DNA from: Chryseobacterium sp. G0186 | Lineage (GTDB): Bacteria; Bacteroidota; Bacteroidia; Flavobacteriales; Weeksellaceae | Reading direction: 5' to 3' | NCBI RefSeq assembly: GCF_003815675.1 | Contig: NZ_CP033918.1 | Location: 1,612,001 to 1,676,000, forward strand | DNA length: 64,000 bases | Translations under genes and position numbers: made by a program | The notes under the pieces: generated by a model | The model's database searches: none | Seen by the model: the letters and a program-made list of their open reading frames with translations, nothing else | What the model was told of the DNA's origin: nothing | Shown: positions 9,431 through 18,816 of the stretch, piece after piece | Numbering within the stretch: the stretch's first letter is position 1 | How the letters are laid out: every line of letters begins with the position of its first letter

Positions 9431-9531
9431 GACAGTCTCTTTTTGTTTTTATGTTAACAAAAAGCTTTTTCAGTTGTTGTATTTAAAAAATTTTGAAAAA
9501 GGAAGATAGAAATTTAAAAAAGCAGTCTTTT

Positions 9532-10869
9532 TCAGGCTGCTTTTGCCATTTTCTTGAGATTATGGGCAATGGCAAGTATGCCGATTTCCAGCTCGGCCTT
9601 AATTTTTCCCCTAAGCAGGAAGCGTTTAAAATTTTTGTTGTGTTTGAGCTGGGCGAAAACAGGTTCAACATCGTGACATCGCTGTTTGCGTAGCCTGACG
9701 CCTTTTGGGGTATTAAGAAGTTTGAAAATCTTTTCCCTGATTTTTGCCAGTTTAGGATTATTCTGTGAAGTGGTTATCTGTCCTGACTTTTGGTCTTTTG
9801 TAAAGTAATTGTATTTTACATAAGCCTTTATTTTTCTATATTTCAATAAGTTATAGTTTTCTTCCGAGCCATATCCTGCATCCGCTTCAAGCTCTTTTGG
9901 AACTTTCTGATAGCTCTCTTCAAAACCCTGTAAATGAGATTCTAATGTTTTGGTATCGGTTGGGTTGGGATGTATGGAATAATGTAAAATAAATTGTCTG
10001 TTGGTGGAAATCTGCAGATTGTAAGCCGGTTTTAGCTGCCCGTTTTGCATATGATCATCCTTCATCCGCATAAATGTTGCATCGGTATCCGTCTTGGAAT
10101 AAGAATTTCTGCTTCCTAATATTTCCTGTTGTTTCTTATATTTATCTAAATTGGCAGCCCAGTTTTTCTTGGCATAATTCAGCTTCTGACGGACTTTTGA
10201 AGGTGCTTTTTTATCTCTCAGAACCTCATTGATCTTTGTGATGGTTTGAGTTACTTTTTCAGAATCTACCTCTTTAAAATCAATATTCTCTGTATCCTGA
10301 AGCTCATCTTTTGCCACTTTTTCCGCATAATTCCAAAGTTCTTCCAGTTGCTGGGAAATTCTTGCTTTATGTTTTTTGATGGCTTTTCCCCAGACAAAAG
10401 TATAGCGGTTGGCATTGGCTTCTATCTTTGTGCCGTCTACAAAAGTGGTTTCCAGACTTACCAAACCTTCTTTCTCTAAAAGAAGAACGATTTGTGTGAA
10501 GATGGCTTTAATCTCGCCCTTCAAACGCTGGCTGCGAAATCTGTTGATGGTATTATGGTCGGGACGGCTCATTGCAGAAACCCACATAAAATGGATGTTT
10601 TCCTTCAAGGCCTGTTCTATTTTACGGCTCGAATAGATATTACTCAAATAACCGTAAATTAAAACTTTCAAAAGCATTTTCGGATGATAGCACGAAGTTC
10701 CGCCAGGTTTGTAGGTGTTGACTAAGCTTTTAATATCCAGCCCGTCAATGATGTCCGAAACTATTTTTACAGGATGCTTTTCATCAATCAACTCCGATAA
10801 ATTGGGAGGAAAAAGCAAATTTTCTTTGGGATTGTAATCTTTAAAGACTACTTTTGATGTACTTAACAC
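9532..10869 (-). CDS. IS1182-family transposase
   Basis: A 445-residue DDE transposase. The N-terminal DUF772-type domain (ENLLFPPNLSELIDEKHPVK through MSRPDHNTINRFR) covers about residues 15-115. The catalytic core includes ETTFVDGTKIEANANRYTFVWG (first Asp near residue 145), an insertion rich in Lys/Glu, the second Asp in ELEADAGYGSEENY and the terminal Glu around HDVEPVFAQLKHNKNF. The C-terminus carries the usual LLRGKIKAELEIGILAIAHNLKK. Full length for the family with no frameshift. It sits alone between the inverted repeats of the element. It catalyses cut-and-paste or copy movement of the IS. Confidence 0.92.
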   Translation of the reverse strand: MLSTSKVVFKDYNPKENLLFPPNLSELIDEKHPVKIVSDIIDGLDIKSLVNTYKPGGTSCYHPKMLLKVLIYGYLSNIYSSRKIEQALKENIHFMWVSAMSRPDHNTINRFRSQRLKGEIKAIFTQIVLLLEKEGLVSLETTFVDGTKIEANANRYTFVWGKAIKKHKARISQQLEELWNYAEKVAKDELQDTENIDFKEVDSEKVTQTITKINEVLRDKKAPSKVRQKLNYAKKNWAANLDKYKKQQEILGSRNSYSKTDTDATFMRMKDDHMQNGQLKPAYNLQISTNRQFILHYSIHPNPTDTKTLESHLQGFEESYQKVPKELEADAGYGSEENYNLLKYRKIKAYVKYNYFTKDQKSGQITTSQNNPKLAKIREKIFKLLNTPKGVRLRKQRCHDVEPVFAQLKHNKNFKRFLLRGKIKAELEIGILAIAHNLKKMAKAA

Positions 10870-10943
10870 ACAGCAAATTAATCAATTTGATACAATTAGG
10901 AAAGCTTTCGCTTTCCTTTTTTTGAATAAAAAAGACTGCCTCA

Positions 10944-10961
10944 CTTTTGAGACAGCCTCTT
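10944..10961 (-). repeat. Right terminal inverted repeat of the IS
   Basis: Perfect 18-bp complement of the left end at 9413-9430. The T-run that follows continues the imperfect similarity by one base. Confidence 0.85.
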
Positions 10962-10962
10962 T

Positions 10963-11226
10963 TTTTTATTCTACACTTCATATTTCCTTAATAACTTCGA
11001 CACACAAACATAAACTTACTTTTTTTTTAATCCTCCATATTTGAATGGAAAACCTTCATCAGGTTAATTAAATAATTCCCACATTGGTTATTAATGTAAT
11101 ATAAATCAATTTAATACAAATTTGACAGTTCATTTTCTCATTTTGAGACACGTTATTTTTACGGATTTTAGAGGATAATTATTTATGTTATCTTTTTGTA
11201 ATATAAAAAAAACAAATCTCTACTTT
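10963..11226. other. AT-rich region between IS and synthase promoter
   Basis: No gene or RNA was recognised. The DNA is AT-rich with no long repeat. It ends where the synthase operon promoter begins. Confidence 0.4.
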
Positions 11227-11258
11227 TTGAAATATTATATTTTTTATTCCTATATTTG
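11227..11258 (+). promoter_or_regulatory. Promoter of the synthase/glycolipid operon
   Basis: A TTG at 11227-11229 is followed after 21 nt by TATATTTG (11251-11258), an exact Bacteroidetes -7 box. Transcription would start near 11265, directly before the 12+12 bp inverted repeat, and leave a leader of about 490 nt before the synthase ATG. Confidence 0.65.
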
Positions 11259-11271
11259 CTTAACATTTCTT

Positions 11272-11299
11272 TAACTATAATTAGTTATAATTATAGTTA
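11272..11299. promoter_or_regulatory. Inverted repeat at the predicted transcription start (operator or RNA hairpin)
   Basis: TAACTATAATTA (11272-11283) and its perfect reverse complement (11288-11299) flank a 4-bp spacer. The placement just downstream of the predicted start site would suit a repressor operator, or a stem at the 5' end of the transcript. Both readings are inference. The arms are almost all A/T, which lowers the weight of the symmetry. Confidence 0.5.
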
Positions 11300-11532
11300 C
11301 ATAGATTGTGCCGGCTTGTTTACAATGAATAAGGAAATAAATCGCATACTTTAATATCATATGAACAATTAATATTTTTTTATTAAAAAATTATTACTAA
11401 ATTTCAATTATGATTAAAGATATTATATAATTTTATTATTTTTATTCCTCCATAGCAAACAATAACTACTTACAGCTACTGTATTAGTTTTTTGTTATAA
11501 AAAAGCATATTATTATTTTAATATTAAATGCA

Positions 11533-11682
11533 ATGAAAAACTTGACTACTATTGGACTGATATCTTTTGAAAAGCCGGATTACTTCTCTATCTCTAGCAA
11601 CTTTAGAGACGACAAAACATTGTTGATAAATAATCAACAAAAAACGTTTACAAATAAAAATATAATAAAACCAATTTTATGA
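11533..11682 (+). CDS. 49-codon leader ORF that copies the synthase N-terminus
   Basis: An ORF of 49 codons lies in the leader of the synthase operon. Its first 16 residues, MKNLTTIGLISFEKPD, match MKNLTIIGLTPFERPD of the synthase that starts at 11757 (12 of 16 identical). Several base differences are synonymous (TTG/TTA, ACT/ACC). After residue 16 the similarity stops and the remainder is Asn/Lys-rich. It ends with TGA just before a 10-bp outer hairpin. It may be a remnant of a duplicated or interrupted gene start, or a translated leader peptide that senses or controls synthase expression. Whether it is translated is unknown. Confidence 0.45.
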   Translation: MKNLTTIGLISFEKPDYFSISSNFRDDKTLLINNQQKTFTNKNIIKPIL

Positions 11683-11683
11683 T

Positions 11684-11733
11684 TTTATAAAAACCATTTC
11701 TCTTTATTTCAAAGAGTTATGAATTTTTATAAA
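11684..11733 (+). promoter_or_regulatory. Nested stem-loop between leader ORF and synthase gene
   Basis: Outer arms TTTATAAAAA (11684-11693) and TTTTTATAAA (11724-11733) pair perfectly. Inside them CTCTTT (11700-11705) pairs with AAAGAG (11711-11716). The structure begins one base after the leader ORF stop and ends 23 nt before the synthase ATG. It could work as an attenuator or mask the ribosome site. The AT-rich arms make this a weak but position-specific signal. Confidence 0.35.
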
Positions 11734-11756
11734 GTTTCTTACTAACATATTACGCC

Positions 11757-14700
11757 ATGAAAAACTTAACCATTATTGGACTAACGCCTTTTGAAAGGCC
11801 GGATGTCAACCTTATGCCTAAATTGCATCAGGCGGGTATCTTTCCCGTTCTAAGTTTGGGACATGAGTTGGTGGCCGCCAAAGAAGCATTAAGTCGCCTT
11901 GACCAATTAGATATACCGTCTTATGGTATTTACATCTCCAGCGAGAAGCTTGAATCGCTTCAAGTCCCTGACAAGGCAGCATTTGCAATTATTCCCTCCG
12001 GAATGTCAATCAATCAAAATCCAAATCTTACCCTTATTTATCAGGTAACCAGTTTGGAAGAAGCAAGAAAGGCTGAGCAGTCAGGAGCAAAAGGAATTAT
12101 TATTAAAGGAAATGAAGCAGGAGGCCAAATCGGTTATGAATCTACATTCGTACTGTTTCAGCGCATCATCAAGGAAATTCAGAACATCCCGGTTTGGGTG
12201 CAAGGAGGAATAGGACTCCATACCGCCGCTGCTGTAAAAGCACTGGGAGCAACAGGTGTTGTACTAGACAGCCAGCTTGCCTTATTCCCTGAAAGCTCTG
12301 TTCCGCAGGACATCAAGGATTTATGTTCAAAACTGAATGGGACAGAAACCAAGATCATTGCCAATCATCGTGTGTTGGTAAGACCTAATTCCCCTGTCTT
12401 ATCTGAAAATGTAAGCACTGTAGAACTCAAACAATACTTTATAGACCTTGATGTCAGCAAAAGCTATATCCCTATGGGACAGGATATTTCGTTGGCTATA
12501 AATTTATATGAAGAATTCAAAACGTTAAAAAAACTAATATTTGGACTTAAGGAAGCCATGCGTGGCCACTTAAAACAGGCAAAGGCTCTTCAGGTTATTG
12601 ATCAAAACAATCCACTGGCACAGGAACTTGGCCTAAGATATCCCATTGCACAGGGACCAATGACCCGTGTAAGTGATGTTCCTGCATTTGCCAATGCTGT
12701 AGCAGAAGCCGGTGCCTTACCATTTGTAGCGTTATCCTTGCTTAAAGGAGGATCTGCAAAAGCTTTGGTAATGGAAACAAAAGAACTTGCCGGAAATAAG
12801 CCATGGGGAGTTGGAATTTTAGGATTTGCCCCTCAGGAATTAAGAGAAGAACAAACCTCCTATATTCTGGAAGCTCAGCCTCCTGTAGTTCTGATTGCCG
12901 GAGGAAGACCCGCACAGGCTAAGATATTTGAAAAAGCAGGAATAAAGACATTCCTGCACGTTCCGTCTCCTGCCCTATTGGATATTTTCCTGAAAGAAGG
13001 AGCCCGAAACTTCATCTTTGAAGGACGAGAATGCGGGGGCCATGTTGGTCCATTGTCTAGTATGGTTCTTTGGGAAAAACAGATTGAACGTATATTAAAA
13101 GAAGATCACCCTGAAAATATCAGCGTCTTCTTCGCAGGCGGAATCCATAATGATTTCTCAACAGCTTTTGTTTCCATTATGGCCGCTCCTTTAGCTGCCA
13201 GAGGGGTAAAAGTAGGCGTATTAATGGGAACCGCTTATCTCTATACACAGGAAGCTGTACAAACAGGGGCAATTCAGGAAGAGTTCCAGTTACAGGCCAT
13301 GCAGGCAAAAGATACTGTACTATTGGAAACAGCTCCCGGACACGAAACACGTTGTTTAAACACAGCATTTGCTCACCACTTCAACACTGAAAAAGCCAAT
13401 CTTTTGGCAGCAGGAGCAGACAAAAAAGAAGTATGGGAACAACTGGAAAAACTAAATGTAGGACGTTTAAGAATTGCAGCCAAAGGAATAGAACGCCAAG
13501 GTGATCAACTGGTTAGCATCCCTAAAGACGAACAGCTTGATCTTGGAATGTATATGATCGGGCAGATTGCAACGATGCATAGCAAAGTGCTTTCACTGGA
13601 GGAACTTCACCAGAACGTCAGCATCCAGAATTACGATTATATTCAAAACGCAGTAGTATCTGAAGAGCCGTCATCAAGCGAAAAGCCACTGGACATCGCT
13701 ATCGTCGGGATGGAATGTATTTTCCCGGGAGCCAAGAACCTGGAAGAGTTCTGGAGAAATATCATCCTTGGAAAAGACAGCATTACAGAAGTTCCGGACG
13801 AAAGATGGAACAAAGATCTATATTACAACCCGGATTCAGACGAGCCGGATGTATCTCACTCCAAATGGGGCGGATTCATTCCTAAAATTGACTTTGATCC
13901 ATTAGCATTCGGAATTCCGCCACAGTCTCTTGCAGCTATTGAGCCTACTCAATTGTTAACCTTACTGGTTGCAAAACGTGCTATGGAAGATGCAGGATAC
14001 GGCGAAAAACATATCAATAGAGAAAACATCTCTGTTATTATTGGTGCTGAAGGGGGTAATGACCTTGCCAACAGCTATAGTTTCAGAGGATATTATAAGC
14101 AGGTGTTTGGTGAACTTCATGAGGAAGTAAAAGATGCCTTCCCTCATACCACAGAAGATTCATTCCCTGGTATTTTGGCCAATGTAATCGCAGGTAGGAT
14201 TACGAACCGTCTGGATCTTGGCGGAAGAAATTTCACTGTAGATGCGGCCTGTGCTTCTTCTTTGGCAGCGATTGACTTAGCTTGCCAGGAGCTTGTACTA
14301 GGCAAATCAGATATAGTGCTGGCAGGAGGGGCAGATTTACATAACGGAATCAATGATTATCTTATGTTCTCCAGCACCCATGCCCTTTCCAGAAAAGGAA
14401 GATGTGCAACATTTGACAGTGATGCAGACGGAATTGCTCTTGGTGAAGGAGTTGCTATCATTGTTTTAAAAAGATATGAAGATGCTGTACGCGATGGTGA
14501 CCGCATTTACTCGGTCATCAAAGGAGTGGGTGGATCTAGTGACGGTAAAGCTCTTGGCCTTACTGCACCTAGAAAAATTGGTCAGGTAAGAGCATTAGAA
14601 CGTGCTTATACCCAAGCCGGAATCAGTGCTGCATCCGTAGGATTGGTTGAAGCTCACGGTACAGGAACCGTGGTTGGAGACAAAACAGAGCTTAGTGCAT

Positions 14701-17700
14701 TGACTAACCTATTCAGCCGTTCAGGAGCTTTGCCGGGACAGACTCATTTAGGTTCCGTGAAGACTCAGATTGGGCATACCAAATGTGCTGCAGGATTAGC
14801 AGGCTTAATCAAGGCTTCATTAGCAGTATATCATGGAGTAAAGCCACCAACCCTTCATCTTCAAAAGCCCAATGCTTATTATAATGCAGAAACTAGCCCT
14901 TTCTCTTTCCATGCAGAAACTGGATTATGGACGGAGAAGAACCGTTATGCAGGAGTCAGTGCCTTTGGATTTGGAGGAACTAATTTCCATACCGTAATTG
15001 CCAATCATCCAAAACAAGATGACTCTATTGCCATGCAGTCTTGGCCATCAGAACTTTTTGTATTCCGTGGGAATAACTACGAGGAAGCAAAAGGACAATC
15101 AAGCCAGATTAAAGCTTTATTGGAAATTAATGATGGTATTGCATTAAAAGATATTGCTTACAGTTTAAGCATCAGTTCAGAAAAGCCAATCCAGTTCAGC
15201 ATTGTTGCAGATACAGCCGAAGACCTGATGATGAAGCTTGAACTCGTACTGCTAGGGATAGAGACCAAAGATACTTTCACCGTTAACAAAAAAGAAGGTA
15301 AAGTAGCTTTCACATTCCCTGGGCAAGGAAGTCAGAGAATTAATATGGCTCGTGATCTCTTCGTAGTTTTCCCGGCGATGCGTAAGCTTATTGATGACTA
15401 TCCGGAACTTGAAAAAGTGGTTTTCCCGTCTACAACATTCAATGAAGCTGATTTAAAGCAACAAAAGGAAACCATAAAAGATACCCGTCTGGCACAACCT
15501 CTTTTAGGAATTGTTGATCTTGCATTAGCAAAATTCCTAGAAACATTAGGGATCGTTCCTGATATGCTCGCAGGTCATAGCTATGGAGAATTACCGGCTT
15601 TATGTTTTGCAGGGGTATTTGGAGAGGATCAATTGGTTGATTTAAGTATCCGAAGAGCTCAGTCTATTTTAGATTCAGTAGAAGGAGGAGATCCGGGTTC
15701 AATGTTGGCAGCAAGTGCTACCCACGAACGTTTACAACCAATCATTGCCAAGGTAGAAGGATGCTATCCGGTTAACTTCAATGCTCCTACTCAGTGCGTT
15801 ATTGCTGGAAGTACAGAGGCCATCAATAAACTACTGGAAGTCCTTAAACAAGAAGGTATTTCTGCTAAGAAGCTGGAAGTTGCCTGTGCATTCCACAGCC
15901 CGTTGTTAGCAAAATCTAAAGAATTATATGCTGATGTATTAAAAGACGTCTCTTTCCAGGAAATGCAGATCCCTGTATGGTCCAATACTACAGCAGAAGT
16001 ATACCCAACAAATACAGAAGAAATCAAGGAAAGACTTACCGATCACCTAGTACAGCCTGTAAGATTCGTAGAGCAGATGCAAGCCATGTATAACGACGGA
16101 GCTAGAATCTTTATTGAGGTTGGACCTGGAAAAGTCCTTACCGGATTGGCAAAATCATGTATTGAAAAAGATCAGCTGACCTTATATGTAGAAGACAACA
16201 GCCGTAATAAGTTTACCCACTTGCTTTGCATGTTGGCTCAGTATCTAGGTACAGGCCGTAGCTTTAATATCGATAAACTTTTCGATGGCCGTAGTGTTCA
16301 GCTTATTGACATCAATCACCCTGAACTGTACAAGAAAAGCCCAGCTATCTGGCGCGTGAACGGACAAGCTGCACATCCGACAACAGGCTCACTGCCGGCT
16401 AATGGTGCGCTCCCAATTTTAACTCCTATTTCCATGAACAATTTCACTAATAATACCCAGCCCCCTGCAACGGAAAGCTTATCTACAGCAGAACGTATGT
16501 TGCAGGAATATTTAAACAGCATGAAGCTAATGATCCAGGCGCAACGAGATGTGATGCTTTCCTTTATGGGACAGAATCCTCAAGTACACCAGGCTCCGGT
16601 TTATGCTTCACCTACCCCTGTTAATCAACCAATCACAACCATTCCTGCCCAACCGATACATCAGGAAAAACAAGTTGCGGTTGCTGCTTCAGCCGTTGCT
16701 GTGAAAGCTCCGACGAGAGATATTAAATCATTACTACTACAGGTTGTAAGTGATAAAACAGGATATCCACAGGAAATGCTGGGCATGGAAATGGATCTTG
16801 AAGCCGATCTCAGTATCGACTCCATCAAAAGAGTTGAGATCATAGGAACACTGCGTAATGAATTGGGAACTTTATCCAACGGTAATGCCAATGAAGATAC
16901 TGTTATGGAGCAATTGGCAGGGATAAAAACCCTAAGCGGATTGGTTTCATGGCTTACAGAATTCTCAGGAACAAATACCACAGCTACCCCTGAAAAAAAT
17001 GGATCTGCTCCTGAAGTTACCCCTTCAAAACCACAAACCTCATCAGCTTTATCACTTGAAGATCTTCAAAATGCCATTCTGAATATCGTCAGTGAAAAAA
17101 CAGGATATCCGAAAGAAATGCTAGGCTTAGACTTAGATTTAGAGGCAGATCTTAGTATTGATTCCATTAAACGTATGGAGATCATTGCAGACCTTAAAAA
17201 CAAGATCGGTTTCGGTGAAAATCTGGAACAGGCTGATGACGTTATGGAAAAACTGGCTGCCATCAAAACTCTTCGTGGTCTGGCAAGCTGGATCAGTGAA
17301 ATGAGTGGTGAAACCAATGATATCATGGAGGAAGCCAAGCAAACCAACACTCCTGAGCCAACAAGCAATGTGCTATCACGTCTTCGTTTTGGTATCACTC
17401 CTACAGATGCTTCATTAGTACAAAACACTGATATTTTACAGGGAAAACGTTTTGCTATTACTCAGGATGACAGCAAACAAACCTTAGCCATCAAGGAAGC
17501 TTTAGAAAAATATGGAGCCATTGCAGAATTAGTAGACACCGAAAAAGATCTTTCCAGATTTGACGGATTGATTATGTTGGATCTATTTTCATCAGAAGAT
17601 AAACCAAGCATTATCGACCATGTTGATTTAATTAAAAAAATGGATTTTGATAAAGCAAAATGGGTATATCTGATCTCTGATATCACTGCTAATCTTCAGG

Positions 17701-18797
17701 AAATAACGGATGCCAAAGCATTACGTCATCATCAGGGATATCCAGGTCTATTCAAAAGCTTGGCAAGAGAGTTTGACCATACCATTTGTAGGCTGATCAG
17801 CTTAAGCACTCCTCAGGAGATAGATCAGATCGCTGAAATTACCCTAAGGGAAATTTTAACCAACGATAAACCTGCTGAAGTGATCTATAAAAACGAAAAA
17901 AGACACAAGGTAGATATCATTCCATCCCCATTGTCAACAAGTCTGAACGAAGCCCATATTCAGCTGGATCAGAAGTCTGTTGTCCTGGTACTGGGAGGCG
18001 CACAGGGAATCACTGCAGAATTGGTGAAGCATATGTCTCAAGCCTATCCATGTAATTATATTCTGGTAGGAAGATCCGCAGATCCTAGAAATGAAGCTGC
18101 TGCCCTGAAAGAATTCGAAGGAATGAAAACCAAGGAAGAAATAAGAAGTTTCCTCATTAAATCCGGAAAATTCACTTCTCCTGCAGAAATAGAAAAAGAA
18201 ACAACCAAGGTTTACAAAAACAATCAGATCCTACGTACAATCCGCGATATGGAAATGCTTGGGAACACCATTATCTATCAATCTTTAGATCTTTGCGACG
18301 AAGAGGGATTAAGCAATCTGATCAACAGTATTTATGAGAAATACAACCGTCTGGACGGTGTTATTCACGGAGCAGGTCTTTTAGAAGATAAACTATTCAA
18401 GCAAAAAACAACAAGTTCTTTCGGGCGAGTATTTGATACCAAGGTGAAACCACTCCGTGTATTGGCAGAGCAACTTCGCACAGATTGTCAGTTTGTAGTT
18501 CTGTTCTCAAGTATTGCTTCCGTATACGGTAACAAAGGTCAGACAGATTATGCTGCTGCCAACAGTGTATTGGATGATTACGCTAATGCTCTGAATAAAA
18601 GACTAAAAGGAAAGGTGATCTCCATCAACTGGGGACCCTGGAAAGGAGCCGGAATGGTTTCATCCACCCTTGAATCAGAATATGAACGTAGAGGAATTTC
18701 TATGATCCCATTGGATGAAGGAAAAGAAATCTTCCTTAATGAGATTAAATACGGAACTGAAAGCCAGGTGCTGATCATGTCAGGAAACAATTGGTAA
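11757..18797 (+). CDS. PUFA-synthase-like type I synthase: NMO-NMO-KS-AT-ACP-ACP-KR
   Basis: A 2346-residue multidomain synthase. Residues 1-220 and about 285-560 are two nitronate-monooxygenase/PfaD-like flavin barrels. The second keeps the histidine of the ECGGHVG motif (near residue 425), whereas the first reads EAGGQIG and lacks it. The ketosynthase follows (about 643-1070) with Cys832 in DAACASS and the histidines of EAHGTGT and IGHTKCAAG. The acyltransferase (about 1175-1480) has Ser1275 in GHSYGE. After a Pro-rich linker come two acyl carrier domains with attachment serines Ser1689 and Ser1803 in SIDSIK. A ketoreductase (about 2060-2346) has Tyr2265 in DYAAANS. KS-AT-tandem ACP-KR is the PfaA order of PUFA synthases and related glycolipid synthases; the N-terminal flavin domains presumably supply enoyl reduction. 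Substrate and chain length cannot be read from sequence. It is the first large gene of the operon. Confidence 0.9.
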   Translation: MKNLTIIGLTPFERPDVNLMPKLHQAGIFPVLSLGHELVAAKEALSRLDQLDIPSYGIYISSEKLESLQVPDKAAFAIIPSGMSINQNPNLTLIYQVTSLEEARKAEQSGAKGIIIKGNEAGGQIGYESTFVLFQRIIKEIQNIPVWVQGGIGLHTAAAVKALGATGVVLDSQLALFPESSVPQDIKDLCSKLNGTETKIIANHRVLVRPNSPVLSENVSTVELKQYFIDLDVSKSYIPMGQDISLAINLYEEFKTLKKLIFGLKEAMRGHLKQAKALQVIDQNNPLAQELGLRYPIAQGPMTRVSDVPAFANAVAEAGALPFVALSLLKGGSAKALVMETKELAGNKPWGVGILGFAPQELREEQTSYILEAQPPVVLIAGGRPAQAKIFEKAGIKTFLHVPSPALLDIFLKEGARNFIFEGRECGGHVGPLSSMVLWEKQIERILKEDHPENISVFFAGGIHNDFSTAFVSIMAAPLAARGVKVGVLMGTAYLYTQEAVQTGAIQEEFQLQAMQAKDTVLLETAPGHETRCLNTAFAHHFNTEKANLLAAGADKKEVWEQLEKLNVGRLRIAAKGIERQGDQLVSIPKDEQLDLGMYMIGQIATMHSKVLSLEELHQNVSIQNYDYIQNAVVSEEPSSSEKPLDIAIVGMECIFPGAKNLEEFWRNIILGKDSITEVPDERWNKDLYYNPDSDEPDVSHSKWGGFIPKIDFDPLAFGIPPQSLAAIEPTQLLTLLVAKRAMEDAGYGEKHINRENISVIIGAEGGNDLANSYSFRGYYKQVFGELHEEVKDAFPHTTEDSFPGILANVIAGRITNRLDLGGRNFTVDAACASSLAAIDLACQELVLGKSDIVLAGGADLHNGINDYLMFSSTHALSRKGRCATFDSDADGIALGEGVAIIVLKRYEDAVRDGDRIYSVIKGVGGSSDGKALGLTAPRKIGQVRALERAYTQAGISAASVGLVEAHGTGTVVGDKTELSALTNLFSRSGALPGQTHLGSVKTQIGHTKCAAGLAGLIKASLAVYHGVKPPTLHLQKPNAYYNAETSPFSFHAETGLWTEKNRYAGVSAFGFGGTNFHTVIANHPKQDDSIAMQSWPSELFVFRGNNYEEAKGQSSQIKALLEINDGIALKDIAYSLSISSEKPIQFSIVADTAEDLMMKLELVLLGIETKDTFTVNKKEGKVAFTFPGQGSQRINMARDLFVVFPAMRKLIDDYPELEKVVFPSTTFNEADLKQQKETIKDTRLAQPLLGIVDLALAKFLETLGIVPDMLAGHSYGELPALCFAGVFGEDQLVDLSIRRAQSILDSVEGGDPGSMLAASATHERLQPIIAKVEGCYPVNFNAPTQCVIAGSTEAINKLLEVLKQEGISAKKLEVACAFHSPLLAKSKELYADVLKDVSFQEMQIPVWSNTTAEVYPTNTEEIKERLTDHLVQPVRFVEQMQAMYNDGARIFIEVGPGKVLTGLAKSCIEKDQLTLYVEDNSRNKFTHLLCMLAQYLGTGRSFNIDKLFDGRSVQLIDINHPELYKKSPAIWRVNGQAAHPTTGSLPANGALPILTPISMNNFTNNTQPPATESLSTAERMLQEYLNSMKLMIQAQRDVMLSFMGQNPQVHQAPVYASPTPVNQPITTIPAQPIHQEKQVAVAASAVAVKAPTRDIKSLLLQVVSDKTGYPQEMLGMEMDLEADLSIDSIKRVEIIGTLRNELGTLSNGNANEDTVMEQLAGIKTLSGLVSWLTEFSGTNTTATPEKNGSAPEVTPSKPQTSSALSLEDLQNAILNIVSEKTGYPKEMLGLDLDLEADLSIDSIKRMEIIADLKNKIGFGENLEQADDVMEKLAAIKTLRGLASWISEMSGETNDIMEEAKQTNTPEPTSNVLSRLRFGITPTDASLVQNTDILQGKRFAITQDDSKQTLAIKEALEKYGAIAELVDTEKDLSRFDGLIMLDLFSSEDKPSIIDHVDLIKKMDFDKAKWVYLISDITANLQEITDAKALRHHQGYPGLFKSLAREFDHTICRLISLSTPQEIDQIAEITLREILTNDKPAEVIYKNEKRHKVDIIPSPLSTSLNEAHIQLDQKSVVLVLGGAQGITAELVKHMSQAYPCNYILVGRSADPRNEAAALKEFEGMKTKEEIRSFLIKSGKFTSPAEIEKETTKVYKNNQILRTIRDMEMLGNTIIYQSLDLCDEEGLSNLINSIYEKYNRLDGVIHGAGLLEDKLFKQKTTSSFGRVFDTKVKPLRVLAEQLRTDCQFVVLFSSIASVYGNKGQTDYAAANSVLDDYANALNKRLKGKVISINWGPWKGAGMVSSTLESEYERRGISMIPLDEGKEIFLNEIKYGTESQVLIMSGNNW

Positions 18798-18816
18798 ACC
18801 GCTGTACAATATAAGT

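Larger units (their letters stand above)
9412..10962 (-). mobile_element. Complete IS1182-family insertion sequence
   Basis: An element of about 1.55 kb is bounded by 18-bp perfect inverted ends (AAGAGGCTGTCTCAAAAG at 9413-9430 and its complement at 10944-10961), inside longer imperfect arms. It holds one transposase gene on the minus strand. The flanks are A/T runs, so the exact ends and a target-site duplication could not be fixed. It lies between the glutaminase gene and the synthase leader. The terminal repeats and the open transposase suggest it may still be active. Confidence 0.85.
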
